A stretch of DNA of 64,000 nt from Halomonas salinarum (GCF_012062845.1 NZ_WWNB01000006.1:62001-126000); one strand, 5' to 3'; shown: positions 30,151 to 42,027, numbered from the stretch's first letter. Program-made: numbers and translations. Notes: a model not told the origin generated them from the sequence alone.

Positions 30151-30188
30151 TGGCCTGAGTGCGTTAAACGCAGAGGGAACTCAGGCCA
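30151..30188 (-). other. first hairpin of the trxB leader
   Basis: Ten-base perfect arms tggcctgagt / actcaggcca surround an 18-nt loop that itself contains gcgtt/aacgc. It precedes the terminator-like hairpin at 30123-30139. Confidence 0.55.
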
Positions 30189-30210
30189 CAGTACGCTTGG
30201 TGGATGGGTA

Positions 30211-30240
30211 ATTTTAACGGCAGGGAGTGTAGCATCCCAA
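30211..30240 (-). promoter_or_regulatory. possible trxB promoter
   Basis: On the minus strand TTGGGA (30240-30235) and TAAAAT (30216-30211) are separated by 18 bp. A start near 30204 would place both leader hairpins in the transcript, giving a leader of about 105 nt. Confidence 0.4.
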
Positions 30241-30310
30241 GGCCGTCAGCCAGAGCCTCTCAGCATGGCTCGAGGCAAAAGCCTCTTCGCTACAAAAGCG
30301 CCAGACACAA

Positions 30311-30345
30311 AAGAGGCGGCCCGCAGGCCGCCTCTTCATACCCCT
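30311..30345 (-). terminator. intrinsic terminator of ahpC
   Basis: Eleven-base perfect arms aagaggcggcc / ggccgcctctt (30311-30321, 30326-30336) with a 4-nt loop. On the minus strand the 3' arm ends in TCTT and runs on as TTGTGT. It lies 15 bp past the ahpC stop. Confidence 0.8.
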
Positions 30346-30351
30346 CAACGC

Positions 30352-30954
30352 TTACAGCGCTTCGGCGTACGACCCCAGGTACTTGGCGACGCCTTCCGGC
30401 GTGTCTTTCATGCCTTCTGCACCTTCATCCCAACCGGCCGGGCAAACTTCGCCGTGCGCGTTGTGATGCTTGAGCGCCTTGACCATGCGCAGCATCTCAT
30501 CGACGTTGCGGCCCAGGGGCAGGTTGTTGACGACCTGATGCTGAACGACGCCATCTTCGTCGATCAGGAAGGAAGCGCGCATCGCAACGCCGGCATCCGG
30601 GTGCTCGATGCCGTAAGCCTGAGTGACTTCGTGCTTGACGTCAGCAACGATCGGGAAGCCAACTTCACCGATGCCGCCGGCATCCGGAGAGGTCTTGCGC
30701 CATGCATGGTGGGTGAACTGGGAATCGATGGAGACACCGATAACCTCAACCCCCAGATCCTTGAACGCCTGCAGACGGTTGTCGTGGGCGATGATCTCGG
30801 ACGGGCAGACGAAGGTGAAGTCGAGCGGCCAGAAGAACAGCACACGCAGCTTGCCGTTGCTGTCGGACAGCTTGAAGTTGTCGACGATTTCACCGTTGCC
30901 CAGTACCGCGGCGGTATCGAAGTCGGGGGCCTGACGACCTACCAGTACGCTCAT
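30352..30954 (-). CDS. ahpC: typical 2-Cys peroxiredoxin (AhpC/Prx1 type)
   Basis: 200 aa from 30954, preceded by AAGGAG. It reduces hydrogen peroxide and organic peroxides. The peroxidatic cysteine is C50 in FTFVCPSEI and the resolving cysteine C171 in EVCPAGW. The length and C-terminal arm match the 200-residue Prx1-type group rather than the 187-residue E. coli AhpC. No ahpF is adjacent, and trxB follows, so thioredoxin is the likely reductant. An OxyR-type operator lies about 75-115 bp upstream. Confidence 0.93.
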   Translation of the reverse strand: MSVLVGRQAPDFDTAAVLGNGEIVDNFKLSDSNGKLRVLFFWPLDFTFVCPSEIIAHDNRLQAFKDLGVEVIGVSIDSQFTHHAWRKTSPDAGGIGEVGFPIVADVKHEVTQAYGIEHPDAGVAMRASFLIDEDGVVQHQVVNNLPLGRNVDEMLRMVKALKHHNAHGEVCPAGWDEGAEGMKDTPEGVAKYLGSYAEAL

Positions 30955-31003
30955 GCAAATCTCCTTGCTGATGGAATGATCAATGGATGATGAATTTGAG
31001 CCC

Positions 31004-31033
31004 AGCCTAAGGCCGCGCTCATGACTCTGCCAA
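31004..31033 (-). promoter_or_regulatory. ahpC promoter
   Basis: On the minus strand TTGGCA (31033-31028) and TAGGCT (31009-31004) are spaced 18 bp apart. The -35 directly abuts the OxyR-like site. The -10 is weak, as expected for an activator-dependent promoter. Confidence 0.5.
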
Positions 31034-31070
31034 GTTGATAAGGCCAATGGCCAATATAGCGTGTGTCTAT
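31034..31070 (-). promoter_or_regulatory. OxyR-type operator upstream of ahpC
   Basis: The plus strand reads gttg-N7-caat-N7-atag-N7-ctat. This is the four-part OxyR pattern (ATAG-N7-CTAT twice); the outer pair matches perfectly and the inner pair at 2 of 4 and 3 of 4. The correct spacing and its position next to the -35 of ahpC make chance unlikely. Confidence 0.7.
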
Positions 31071-31175
31071 GGGCATTGCTGCTGTGATAGCACGACCCCA
31101 CCTTTTCACCACACACCGCATTGTTCATGGGCCGCTATAGGGTATTACGCCTGACCTGTGACGAACAGATGATGC

Positions 31176-31385
31176 CTAGACGACATCATCATCGCGACCA
31201 AGGGTGACTCCTTCGACCTCACCGCTGAAATCGGACACCATTACCTGCACTTGTATCGGTGCGCAGCAGCGTGGACAGTCTTCCCAGGTGGTATGGCTAC
31301 CTTGACTGGCATCGACCAGAAGCTCGAAGCCCGTATCACAGTAAGGACAACTTGCCGCATGTGAATTCAACATCTCTTCATGCAT
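31176..31385 (-). CDS. CPXCG-motif cysteine-rich small protein
   Basis: 69 aa (MHEEMLNSHAASCPYCDTGF...). Two cysteine pairs, CPYC and CPRC, form a probable zinc ribbon typical of the CPXCG cysteine-rich family of about 60-70 residues. The function is unknown. GGAGAGAG precedes the ATG at 31385; an internal ATG at 31373 is possible. It stands alone between ahpC and acnA. Confidence 0.85.
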   Translation of the reverse strand: MHEEMLNSHAASCPYCDTGFELLVDASQGSHTTWEDCPRCCAPIQVQVMVSDFSGEVEGVTLGRDDDVV

Positions 31386-31668
31386 GTCTCTCTCCTTACG
31401 GTGATCGTCATTGATAACCCATGACCCTGTGCCAACGACTGCCTTTGCTGACGACTGACAGCTAGATGGGGGCGATTGGGCGTCGTTTCAAGAAACCATG
31501 GCACACTGATGACCCAGTGCTTCATCTTTCGGCCTGTTACCCTTGCTTGTGTTCCCATAGGCTAGGCTTGAAAGCAGCCATTGTCGTAGCCATGTCTCAC
31601 TGATGATCCATCGATGGTCACATGAGCTTGCTTGCATCATGACCTTCACTCGGCACGAGGAGAAAACC
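31386..31668. other. divergent gap upstream of acnA
   Basis: 283 bp with no gene. It holds the palindrome ccatcgatgg (31608-31617), extended to tga...tca on each side with one mismatch, about 50 bp before acnA; this could be a regulator site. No convincing -35/-10 pair was identified. Confidence 0.4.
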
Positions 31669-34407
<2,739 letters not shown>

Positions 34408-34436
34408 TCGACGCAGCGTGACCGATGCCCCAACGA

Positions 34437-34470
34437 AAGGCCCCGCCGGTTAGCCGGCGGGGCCTTCTTT
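34437..34470 (+). terminator. intrinsic terminator of acnA
   Basis: Thirteen-base perfect arms aaggccccgccgg / ccggcggggcctt with a 4-nt loop (34437-34449, 34454-34466), followed by CTTT. It lies 30 bp past the acnA stop. Confidence 0.85.
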
Positions 34471-34485
34471 GTGGGGACTTACCTT

Positions 34486-34530
34486 GTTGCGGGTACATAC
34501 GTTGCGGGTACGTACGTTGTGGGTACTGCC
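34486..34530. repeat. 15-bp tandem repeat between acnA and maeA
   Basis: Three head-to-tail copies: gttgcgggtacatac, gttgcgggtacgtac and the degraded gttgtgggtactgcc. They stand in the 220-bp gap between the acnA terminator and the 3' end of maeA, outside any convincing gene. Confidence 0.85.
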
Positions 34531-34627
34531 GTTCTGGACACTTAGTTAGCAAGCTGGCAAACGTCTCCACCGGGTAGCTGAACCGCGACGACGCGTCGCT
34601 TGTTCACCCCCCCTGGTCGGCCCGGCC

Positions 34628-36298
34628 TCAGAAGGCCCGGCGGCGATATTCACGGTAGCGCGGATACCAGAAATTGCGCTCGATGGAGGCCCACAGCACT
34701 TCATCACTGCACTCCAGTGCCTTGCCCTCGTGTTGCGCCATCTTGGCCACATCAAAGGCAATGGACTGACTGATCTCGCGAATATCCGCAAGTGACGGCA
34801 GCAACGCACCCTCACCGTGTTGCACCATTGGCGCATGCTTGGCCAGGGCATTGGAAGCCGCCATCAGCATGGCGTCCGTGATACGGGTTGCACCGGAGGC
34901 GATGACACCAAGGCCAATGCCCGGGAAGATATAGGCATTGTTGCACTGGGCGATGCGATAGGTCTCGCCATTGAGCTCAACCGGCTTGAAAGGACTGCCG
35001 GTGGCGACCAGTGCCTGACCATGGGTCCAGGCCAGCACCTGATTGGGGGTCGCCTCGACCCTGGAGGTGGGGTTGGAGAGCGGCATCACCAGTGGTGCCT
35101 TGCAACCGGCATGCAGTGCCTCGATCAACTCCTGATCAAAGAGGCCACGCTGGCCGGATACCCCAATCAGCACAGTAGGTTTGGCTTGTTTGACCACGCC
35201 CAGCAGGCTGGTATCGGTGAAATCCGCCCGGTCATGAGCGAGGCGGCTCTGGAAGTCATAGAGCCCCTCCATGTCACGGGTCAAGAGGCCATGACGGTCG
35301 ATCATCAGAATGCGTGAACGCGCCTCTTCCTCGGAGAGACCTTCGGCACACATCGCCACCACGATCTGCTCGGCGATGCCGCAACCGGCAGAGCCGGCGC
35401 CGACGAAGGCCACTCGCTGCTCGGCAACGCCTTCCTTCTTGGCCTTACAGGCAGCAAGCAGGGTGCCCACACAGACCGCGGCGGTGCCCTGGATATCATC
35501 ATTGAAGCAGCACATCTCGTCCCGGTAGCGCTCGAGCAGCGGCATGGCATTGGTCTGAGCGAAATCCTCGAACTGCAGTAGCACCTTGGGCCAGCGACGC
35601 TTCACGGCAGTAATAAACGTGGCCATGAAGTCGTTGTACTCCTCCTGGGAAACACGCTTGTGGCGCCAGCCCATGTACATGGGGTCATCGAGCAGCGCCT
35701 GGTTGTTGGTGCCCACATCCAGTGTGATCGGCAGCGTATAGGCGGGGCTGATGCCGCCACAGGCGGTATACAACGCCAGCTTGCCGATGGGGATGCCCAT
35801 ACCGCCGATGCCCTGATCGCCGAGCCCCAGGATACGCTCGCCATCGGTCGCCACGATCACCTTGACGTTGTCCTTGGTGGCGGAGCGCAGGATATCGTCC
35901 ATGTGCTCCCGGTCAGGATAGGAAATGAACAGACCGCGATGGTTGCGATAGATGTTGGAAAACTCTTCGCATGCCTCCCCCACCGTCGGGGTATAGATGA
36001 TCGGCAGCATCTCCTCGAGGTGTTCCTCGAGCAGGCGGAAGAACAGCGTCTCGTTGTCGTCCTGGATGGCGCGCAGGTAGATGTGACGGTCCAGGTCGGT
36101 CTGGCACTGCCGGTATTGCCGGTAGGCGCGCTCGGCCTGCTCTTCAATGGATTCGACGTTCTGCGGCAGCAGGCCGATCAGGTTGAAGGCGATGCGCTCC
36201 TGAAGGGTGAAGGCGCTGCCCTTGTTGAGCAGCGGCATCTCGAGCAGCGATGGTCCCGCATAGGGCACATAGAGGGGACGCTTTGGCAATGTGGTCAT
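34628..36298 (-). CDS. maeA: NAD-linked malate dehydrogenase (oxaloacetate-decarboxylating), malic enzyme
   Basis: 556 aa, the large SfcA/MaeA-type malic enzyme. It converts malate to pyruvate and CO2. Catalytic and nucleotide regions include [50 protein letters not shown] and [13 protein letters not shown]. The N-terminus [21 protein letters not shown] is typical. It forms a central-carbon pair with acnA but is transcribed towards it. Confidence 0.94.
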   Translation of the reverse strand: MTTLPKRPLYVPYAGPSLLEMPLLNKGSAFTLQERIAFNLIGLLPQNVESIEEQAERAYRQYRQCQTDLDRHIYLRAIQDDNETLFFRLLEEHLEEMLPIIYTPTVGEACEEFSNIYRNHRGLFISYPDREHMDDILRSATKDNVKVIVATDGERILGLGDQGIGGMGIPIGKLALYTACGGISPAYTLPITLDVGTNNQALLDDPMYMGWRHKRVSQEEYNDFMATFITAVKRRWPKVLLQFEDFAQTNAMPLLERYRDEMCCFNDDIQGTAAVCVGTLLAACKAKKEGVAEQRVAFVGAGSAGCGIAEQIVVAMCAEGLSEEEARSRILMIDRHGLLTRDMEGLYDFQSRLAHDRADFTDTSLLGVVKQAKPTVLIGVSGQRGLFDQELIEALHAGCKAPLVMPLSNPTSRVEATPNQVLAWTHGQALVATGSPFKPVELNGETYRIAQCNNAYIFPGIGLGVIASGATRITDAMLMAASNALAKHAPMVQHGEGALLPSLADIREISQSIAFDVAKMAQHEGKALECSDEVLWASIERNFWYPRYREYRRRAF

Positions 36299-36407
36299 CG
36301 TCTCATCCTTTGACTGTCAGTGGGCGATCATCGCCGCCCGATGGTTGGGAGCTACCGCAACAACTCACTCCTGCATGGGCGGAGCCGGATACGTCATAGG
36401 CTTGCGA

Positions 36408-37421
36408 TCAGATGAAGCGGCCGAGTCCTGCCGCTTCTCGCAGGCGATCCATGAAGGGAGCAGCCTCAGAACGTGCCCGCTCGGCGCCCTTGGCCAGTAC
36501 CTGCTCGATATGCCCCGGGTCCTCCATCAGCGCTTGATAGCGCTCGCGGGGCTCACGCAGATGGGCATTCAGATACTCAAAGACACGGTCCTTGGCTACC
36601 CCCCAGCCGATGCCGTTCTCGTATTCACGGCGCAGCTCGGCGGTCTCCTCGACGGTAGCGAATGCCGAGTAGATCTGAAACAGGGTGCAGGTATCCGGGT
36701 CCTTCGGCTCGCCGGGTTCCAGAGAGTTGGTCTTGATCTTGCGCACCAGCTTCTGGAGCTTTTTCTCGGACACGAACAGCGGAATGGTGTTGTTGTAGCT
36801 CTTGGACATCTTGCGCCCATCGAGGCCGTTCAACACTTCCATCTTCTCATCAACCACCGCCTCGGGCTGGGTAAAGAACTGCCCCTTGTAGAGGTGGTTG
36901 AAGCGCCCGGCCATATCGCGCGCCATCTCGATATGCTGAATCTGATCACGGCCGACCGGCACCTTGTGGGCATTGAACATCAGGATATCGGCGGCCATCA
37001 GCACCGGATAACCGAACAACCCCATGGTAATGCCCTTGTCCGGGTCCTGAGAGCCTGCAATCTCGTTGTCGCCGACGGCCGCCTTGTAGGCGTGGGCTCG
37101 GTTCATCAGGCCCTTGGCGCAGACACAGGAGAGCATCCAGGTCAGTTCGGGAATCTCGGGAATATCCGACTGGCGATAGAAGATGGCGTTGTCAGTATCA
37201 AGGCCCAGCGCCAGCCAGGTGGCGGCGATCTCGAGGCGCGACTGCTCCACACGCTTGGGGTCCTGGCACTTGATCAGGGCGTGCAGGTCAGCGAGGAAGT
37301 AGAAAGACTGAACATTGGGATCCTGGCTTGCGGCGATGGCCGGCTTGATGGCGCCAACGTAGTTGCCGAGGTGCGGCGTGCCGGTGGTGGTGATACCGGT
37401 GAGAACGCGAGTCTTGTTCAT
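36408..37421 (-). CDS. trpS: tryptophanyl-tRNA synthetase
   Basis: 337 aa class I aminoacyl-tRNA synthetase charging tRNA-Trp. The HIGH-equivalent is TGTPHLGNYVGA and the KMSKS motif is KMSKSYNNTIPLF. The start at 37421 gives MNKTRVLTGITTTG; an in-frame GTG six codons upstream is the alternative. The upstream RBS is weak. Confidence 0.95.
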   Translation of the reverse strand: MNKTRVLTGITTTGTPHLGNYVGAIKPAIAASQDPNVQSFYFLADLHALIKCQDPKRVEQSRLEIAATWLALGLDTDNAIFYRQSDIPEIPELTWMLSCVCAKGLMNRAHAYKAAVGDNEIAGSQDPDKGITMGLFGYPVLMAADILMFNAHKVPVGRDQIQHIEMARDMAGRFNHLYKGQFFTQPEAVVDEKMEVLNGLDGRKMSKSYNNTIPLFVSEKKLQKLVRKIKTNSLEPGEPKDPDTCTLFQIYSAFATVEETAELRREYENGIGWGVAKDRVFEYLNAHLREPRERYQALMEDPGHIEQVLAKGAERARSEAAPFMDRLREAAGLGRFI

Positions 37422-37504
37422 GAATTCGGACGGGTCCACTGGGTAAATGGCTAGTCACCCCAGTTTACAGCGCTGTCCCGGTCAAGGCGAACGGCACGCC
37501 CAAC

Positions 37505-37528
37505 GGGACGACCCTGCAGGGCCGTCCC
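37505..37528. other. imperfect inverted repeat after ald
   Basis: gggacgaccctg / cagggccgtccc pair at 11 of 12 positions with almost no loop, in the 206-bp gap between trpS and ald. It may be a terminator stem for ald; no T run is visible. Confidence 0.4.
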
Positions 37529-37627
37529 AGGCTGTGACGCATCGATACAGACGTTAACCGTTGGCCTCGGAGTCACTTGCGCTCAACCTCGCCAGACTCA
37601 CGAAGATAACGCTCAAGAAAGCGACGC

Positions 37628-38743
37628 TCAGGTCAAAAGGCTCGCCGCATCGACACTCTCGAGACCGAAGGCCTCTGCCACCGCCCGATAGGTCACCTGG
37701 CCCGCGTGGACATTGAGACCTTCCAGGAAGTGCGGGTCATCGGCCAGCGCCTGTTGCCAGCCCTTGTCGGCCAGTGCCATCACGAATGGCAGGGTCGCGT
37801 TGGTCAGCGCCTGGGTCGAGGTACGGGCCACCGCGCCGGGCATGTTGGCCACGCAGTAGTGCACGATGCCGTCGACTACATAGGTCGGTGCGGCATGGGT
37901 GGTGGGCTTGCTGGTCTCGAAGCAGCCACCCTGGTCGATCGCCACGTCGACCAGTACGCTGCCGGGCTTCATCTCGGCAAGCTGGGCGCGGTTGATCAGC
38001 TTGGGGGCAGCAGCACCCGGCACCAGCACGGCACCGATGATCAGGTCTGACTCGCGCACCGCCTCCTCCAGGGTGTCGGCCGTCGAGTAAACGGCCTTGA
38101 TGCGGCTCTGATAGCGATGATCGAGCACCTCGAGACGCGCGAGCGACTTGTCGAGGATGGTCACCTCGGCACCCAACCCCAATGCCATGCGCGCCGCGTT
38201 CTCGCCGACCACCCCACCGCCGATCACGGTCACCTTGGCCGGTGCCACCCCCGGCACGCCCGGCAGCAGAATGCCGGCGCCCCCCTGGGCCTTCTCCAGG
38301 CTGTGGGCCCCCGCCTGCACCGCCATGCGACCGGCCACCGCGCTCATCGGTGCCAATAGCGGCAGGCCACCGCCAGCCCCGGTGATGGTCTCGTAGGCAA
38401 TGCAGGTGGCACCGCTCTCGATCAACCCTTGCGTCAGGGCCTCCTCGGCGGCCAGGTGCAGATAGGTAAACAATATCTGCTCTGACGACAGCCGCTCGAC
38501 CTCTTCGGGCTGGGGCTCCTTGACCTTGATGATCAGTTCGGCCTCTTGCCAGAGGGTCGCCACATCGGCCTCGAGGTGAGCACCGGCGGTCTGGTAATCA
38601 GCATCCGGGAAGCCGGCCCCCTCACCGGCGCCTGCCTGTACGACCACCCGGTGGCCACGCCCAGTCAGCTCACGGACGCCCGAGGGCGTCAGGGCCACGC
38701 GATATTCGTGATTCTTGATTTCCTTCGGCACAGCGATCTTCAT
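37628..38743 (-). CDS. ald: alanine dehydrogenase
   Basis: 371 aa, exactly the usual size. It oxidatively deaminates L-alanine to pyruvate with [23 protein letters not shown], the Rossmann [20 protein letters not shown] and [18 protein letters not shown] are diagnostic. The start at 38743 has AGGAGG immediately upstream; longer frames are spurious. Confidence 0.97.
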   Translation of the reverse strand: MKIAVPKEIKNHEYRVALTPSGVRELTGRGHRVVVQAGAGEGAGFPDADYQTAGAHLEADVATLWQEAELIIKVKEPQPEEVERLSSEQILFTYLHLAAEEALTQGLIESGATCIAYETITGAGGGLPLLAPMSAVAGRMAVQAGAHSLEKAQGGAGILLPGVPGVAPAKVTVIGGGVVGENAARMALGLGAEVTILDKSLARLEVLDHRYQSRIKAVYSTADTLEEAVRESDLIIGAVLVPGAAAPKLINRAQLAEMKPGSVLVDVAIDQGGCFETSKPTTHAAPTYVVDGIVHYCVANMPGAVARTSTQALTNATLPFVMALADKGWQQALADDPHFLEGLNVHAGQVTYRAVAEAFGLESVDAASLLT

Positions 38744-38856
38744 GGCACCTCCTTGAGGGTAACGGGCGCACGGGGCGCGTCGGTCATCGCACAAGCATCA
38801 GTACAGCACAGCGGAACAAGAACGCCCAAGCCATTGTGATAGTTTAGAAAATGTCC

Positions 38857-38910
38857 ATAAAAAAACGCCCAACCAGCAACGAAACCGTTGCCAGCTGGAC
38901 GTTAAAAAAC
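38857..38910 (-). terminator. intrinsic terminator of the DUF2007 gene
   Basis: The dyad spans 38864-38903 (aacg.cca.ccagcaacg with its complement, two mismatches, 4-nt loop). On the minus strand the 3' arm GGGCGTT runs into a long T tract. It lies about 30 bp beyond the stop at 38939. Confidence 0.8.
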
Positions 38911-38938
38911 ACATATTCCTGACTATCGGAAGGGCCTC

Positions 38939-39259
38939 TCAGTCGCGACGATGCGTACCACAGGCCCAGCAGGTCTCGAAGACCCCCTCGAGACGTTCAC
39001 CACAGCCCGGGCAATGCCACTCAGGACGGGCCTCGACCGGCCCCTCGAGCGCTTCGTGCACCAGGTTTTCTGCCCGCTCGGCATTGTGTGGCGCCACCCA
39101 GACCCCGGGCTCGCAGTCACCCAGCGGCAGCTCACCCGCGCCACCACCGAGCGTCATGTTTCTGAGCTCGGCCGGCACCCCGGCGCTTTCCAGCACGTTG
39201 TGCACGTGGCTGACCATCAGCGCGTTGGAGTGAGCGAAGACCCGTACCCAGTCACTCAT
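38939..39259 (-). CDS. DUF2007-type protein with C-terminal zinc ribbon
   Basis: 106 aa. The N-terminal half (VRVFAHSNALMVSHVHNVLESAGVPAELRN...) has the DUF2007 ferredoxin-like layout, annotated only as putative signal transducing. The C-terminus carries CPGC and CWAC, a likely zinc ribbon. It is followed by a strong terminator. The substrate or partner is unknown. Confidence 0.82.
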   Translation of the reverse strand: MSDWVRVFAHSNALMVSHVHNVLESAGVPAELRNMTLGGGAGELPLGDCEPGVWVAPHNAERAENLVHEALEGPVEARPEWHCPGCGERLEGVFETCWACGTHRRD

Positions 39260-39302
39260 CGGTCGCGAGACTCCTTCACCAGGCCCGGATCAATCACGGT
39301 AC

Positions 39303-40493
39303 TTAGTCACGGAAAACACGCACTCCGAGTGCCTTGAGATAAGACGTCTCGGGTATCGCCGGATGCACCGGATGATCGGCGCCCTGATGACCTTGATAGA
39401 TCACCTGGCCATGACGGTCCTGGTGACGCACGGCTCCTCGCACGCACTCGACAAGACGCTCGGGCGCCAGGTGCATCGAGCAGGATGCGCTCATCAGCAG
39501 GCCATCGCGGCCCAGCAGGCGCATCGCCTCACGATTGAGGCGTGAGTAGGCACGCTCGCCACTGGGGATATCCTTGCGCTTCTTGATGAAGGCCGGCGGG
39601 TCGAGAATCACCACATCGAACTCCTCGCCATCGGCCTTGAGGGCGGCCATGGCCTCAAAGGCATCCCCCTCACCAATGGCCACCTGATCGGTCAGGCCGT
39701 TGAGGGCAGCGTTGGCGGCGACATGCTCGAGGGCTTCACTGGAGGCGTCCACGCACAGCACCTCGCTGGCACCATGTGCCGCCGCCTGAATGCCCCACCC
39801 CCCCACATAGCTGAATACGTCCAGCACGCGCTTGCCGGCCACCAGCTGGTTGAGCCAGGCGCGGTTGTCGCGGTGATCATAGAACCAGCCGGTCTTCTGG
39901 CCATCGAGCACCCGCGCCACGAAACGTACGCCGTTCTCCTCGAGCAGCACTTCTTCGGGCAGCTCGCCCTTGACCACCTCGACCTGGCGGTCAAGCTTCT
40001 CCTGGCGACGCCCGGAGGAATCGTTCTTGAAGACGATGGCCCGTGGCGACAGCACCTTGTCGAGGGCGTCGATCACCTGCTCGGCCATGCGCTCCATGCC
40101 GAGGGTATTGAGCTGAACCACCAGCACATCGTCGAAGCGATCGACGATCAGCCCGGGCAAGAGATCGCCCTCGCCATGCACGAGGCGATAGAAAGGCTTG
40201 GCGAAGAGCCGCTGGCGCAGGCCCAGAGCCTGCTTGAAACGGTGCACCAACAGCGAACGGTCGAGACGCATCTCCGGATCACGGGACACGATCCGCGCGC
40301 AGATCAAGGAGTGAGGATTGACGTAGGCGACTGCCATGGCACGGCCGTTCTGAGCTTCGATCACCGCCTGGGCGCCCGGCTCGAAGGTCTTGAGCGGCGT
40401 CGCGTCGGTGTCGATCTCGTTGGAATACAGCCACAGATGGCCGGCCTTCAGGCGGCGGTCGGCGTTCTTCTTCAAGCGCAGGCGTTCGGTCAC
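39303..40493 (-). CDS. rlmI: 23S rRNA (cytosine1962-C5)-methyltransferase
   Basis: 396 aa from a GTG start at 40493, identical in length to E. coli RlmI. A PUA domain (LKKNADRRLKAGHLWLYSNEID) is N-terminal, followed by a Rossmann methyltransferase with VLDVFSYVGGWGIQAAAHGA, VILDPPAFIKKRKD and the catalytic-cysteine segment LMSASCSMHLA. GGAG lies six bases before the GTG. The frame is open further upstream without family support. Confidence 0.93.
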   Translation of the reverse strand: MTERLRLKKNADRRLKAGHLWLYSNEIDTDATPLKTFEPGAQAVIEAQNGRAMAVAYVNPHSLICARIVSRDPEMRLDRSLLVHRFKQALGLRQRLFAKPFYRLVHGEGDLLPGLIVDRFDDVLVVQLNTLGMERMAEQVIDALDKVLSPRAIVFKNDSSGRRQEKLDRQVEVVKGELPEEVLLEENGVRFVARVLDGQKTGWFYDHRDNRAWLNQLVAGKRVLDVFSYVGGWGIQAAAHGASEVLCVDASSEALEHVAANAALNGLTDQVAIGEGDAFEAMAALKADGEEFDVVILDPPAFIKKRKDIPSGERAYSRLNREAMRLLGRDGLLMSASCSMHLAPERLVECVRGAVRHQDRHGQVIYQGHQGADHPVHPAIPETSYLKALGVRVFRD

Positions 40494-40581
40494 GGAGGTC
40501 TCCGTCAAACAGACAACAGGAAAGTAAGGACAGTCTACTCTGCCGCACCCGGCAACGCGCGAGCACGGCGGATTAACCACA

Positions 40582-41490
40582 TCAGGTCTGGCAGCTAGGG
40601 CAAAAGACGCTGGCACGCTGACCAAGAGTCACCAGGCGAAGCTCTCTTCCACAGCGTCGACAGGGCTCGCCATTGCGGCCATAGACATTCAGGCGCTGAG
40701 CGAAATAGCCCGGCTCCCCGGTGCCACTGACGAAATCACGCAGCGTCGTGCCGCCCTGCGTTATCGCCGCCGCCAGTACCTCGCGGATCGCAGCGGTGAG
40801 CCGCACATAACGCTCACGCGAGATCTGGCCGGCAGCCCGGCGCGGATCGATGCCGGCAAGGAACAGCGCCTCGGCGGCGTAAATATTGCCCACCCCCACC
40901 ACGATGGCGTTATCCATCAGGAAAGGCTTCACGGCCAGGCGCCGCTTGCGCGAGCACTGGAACAGCCGCTCATCATCGAAGGCCGGCGACAGCGGCTCCG
41001 GCCCCAGCTTCGCCAGGCGCCGGTCGCCGTCGCCCTCGAGCCAATCGAGGAAGCCGAAGCGGCGCGGATCGTGATAGCGCAGAATCGCGCCATCCTCCAT
41101 CACCAGATCGACATGGTCGTGCTTCTTTGGGGGATCGCCGAGCCGCGCAATGCGCAGGCTGCCGGACATGCCCAGATGCCAGAGCAGCGCCTGACGCGGC
41201 TTGGCCTCAAGCCAGATACCGTCGCCCGCCCCCACAGCGCCCGATGCCACACTGTCGGGTGCCGCATCATCGGGTGCCGCATCGCCGGGCGCCGCATCGA
41301 TCGGCAGGATCAGATACTTGGCACGACGTGAAAGCGCACCGATACGCATACCGATCAAGGCGTTTTCGAGCCCCTCCGGCACCGGCAGGCGCAGCCGCCG
41401 CTGACGCACGATCACCTCGCGGATCTCGCGCCCTTCCAGATAGGGGGCGATACCGCGGCGCGTGGTCTCGACTTCGGGAAGCTCGGGCAT
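40582..41490 (-). CDS. mutM: formamidopyrimidine-DNA glycosylase
   Basis: 302 aa. It excises 8-oxoguanine and Fapy lesions. The catalytic N-terminal proline and Glu are in [12 protein letters not shown], the H2TH region is [21 protein letters not shown], and a C-terminal zinc finger shows CRRCG...CPSC. The family is usually about 270 residues. The excess is a 25-residue Ala/Asp/Gly/Pro insert at residues 65-90, encoded by five degenerate 15-bp units, sitting in the N-terminal beta domain between YLILPID and [10 protein letters not shown]. Confidence 0.96.
   Translation of the reverse strand: MPELPEVETTRRGIAPYLEGREIREVIVRQRRLRLPVPEGLENALIGMRIGALSRRAKYLILPIDAAPGDAAPDDAAPDSVASGAVGAGDGIWLEAKPRQALLWHLGMSGSLRIARLGDPPKKHDHVDLVMEDGAILRYHDPRRFGFLDWLEGDGDRRLAKLGPEPLSPAFDDERLFQCSRKRRLAVKPFLMDNAIVVGVGNIYAAEALFLAGIDPRRAAGQISRERYVRLTAAIREVLAAAITQGGTTLRDFVSGTGEPGYFAQRLNVYGRNGEPCRRCGRELRLVTLGQRASVFCPSCQT
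41224..41298 (-). repeat. degenerate 15-bp repeats inside mutM
   Basis: Five in-frame 15-bp units read on the minus strand: GATGCGGCGCCCGGC, GATGCGGCACCCGAT, GATGCGGCACCCGAC, AGTGTGGCATCGGGC and GCTGTGGGGGCGGGC. They encode a five-residue periodic insert. Confidence 0.85.
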
Positions 41491-41544
41491 GGCGCGATGA
41501 TTCCGTGGAGCGGTGGGCGTGGGACAGAGGGAGGCGCCAAAGAC

Positions 41545-41569
41545 GCAAAAACCCGGCGTTAACCGGGTT
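41545..41569 (-). terminator. intrinsic terminator of rpmB-rpmG
   Basis: Seven-base arms aacccgg / ccgggtt (41550-41556, 41563-41569) with a 6-nt loop. On the minus strand TTTTTGCG follows. It lies 40 bp past the rpmG stop. Confidence 0.75.
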
Positions 41570-41609
41570 CAGGCGACAGGCTTTCGCCTGCGGCAGGAGC
41601 CATCAAGTG

Positions 41610-41765
41610 TTACTTGATCTTGGCTTCCTTGTACATCACGTGCTTGCGAATCGTCGGATCAAACTTCTTGAATTCAAGCTTGTCCGGCGTGTTCCGCTTG
41701 TTCTTATCGGTGGTGTAGAAATGGCCGGTACCGGCGCTGGACACCATACGAATCTTATCGCGCAT
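41610..41765 (-). CDS. rpmG: 50S ribosomal protein L33
   Basis: 51 aa ([25 protein letters not shown]...[11 protein letters not shown]), found by direct translation. It is the cysteine-free L33 type common in gammaproteobacteria. It follows rpmB by 25 bp and is ended by a terminator. Confidence 0.96.
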   Translation of the reverse strand: MRDKIRMVSSAGTGHFYTTDKNKRNTPDKLEFKKFDPTIRKHVMYKEAKIK

Positions 41766-41790
41766 GACTCAGTTCTCCCTGGAAGGCTGC

Positions 41791-42027
41791 TTAAACGCGT
41801 TCGCCGCGCTTACGAATATCGGACAGCACCTCTTCGATGCCTTTCTTGTCGATGATGCGCATACCCTTGGAGGAGAGGCGCAGCTTGATGAAGCGCTTCT
41901 CAGACTCCACCCAGAAACGGTGGGAATGCAGGTTCGGCAAGAAACGACGACGGGTCCTGCGCTGGGAGTGAGATACGTTATTACCTGTTACCGGACGCTT
42001 GCCGGTAACCTGACATACATTGGACAT
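41791..42027 (-). CDS. rpmB: 50S ribosomal protein L28
   Basis: 78 aa from 42027: [39 protein letters not shown] lies 5 bases upstream. The frame is open for 24 more codons upstream, but these are leader. It is cotranscribed with rpmG. Confidence 0.97.
   Translation of the reverse strand: MSNVCQVTGKRPVTGNNVSHSQRRTRRRFLPNLHSHRFWVESEKRFIKLRLSSKGMRIIDKKGIEEVLSDIRKRGERV

Noticed and set aside
34471-34570. Repeated peptide (YPQR-type) encoded by the 15-bp repeats on the minus strand
   Set aside because: The frame runs through the acnA terminator and lacks an RBS; the repeat is better treated as noncoding DNA.
37560-37627. Coding-like tail reading [18 protein letters not shown] then a stop, on the minus strand behind ald
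   Set aside because: Eighteen residues without a start codon or upstream continuation; it overlaps the end of ald in another frame. Too little to call a remnant.
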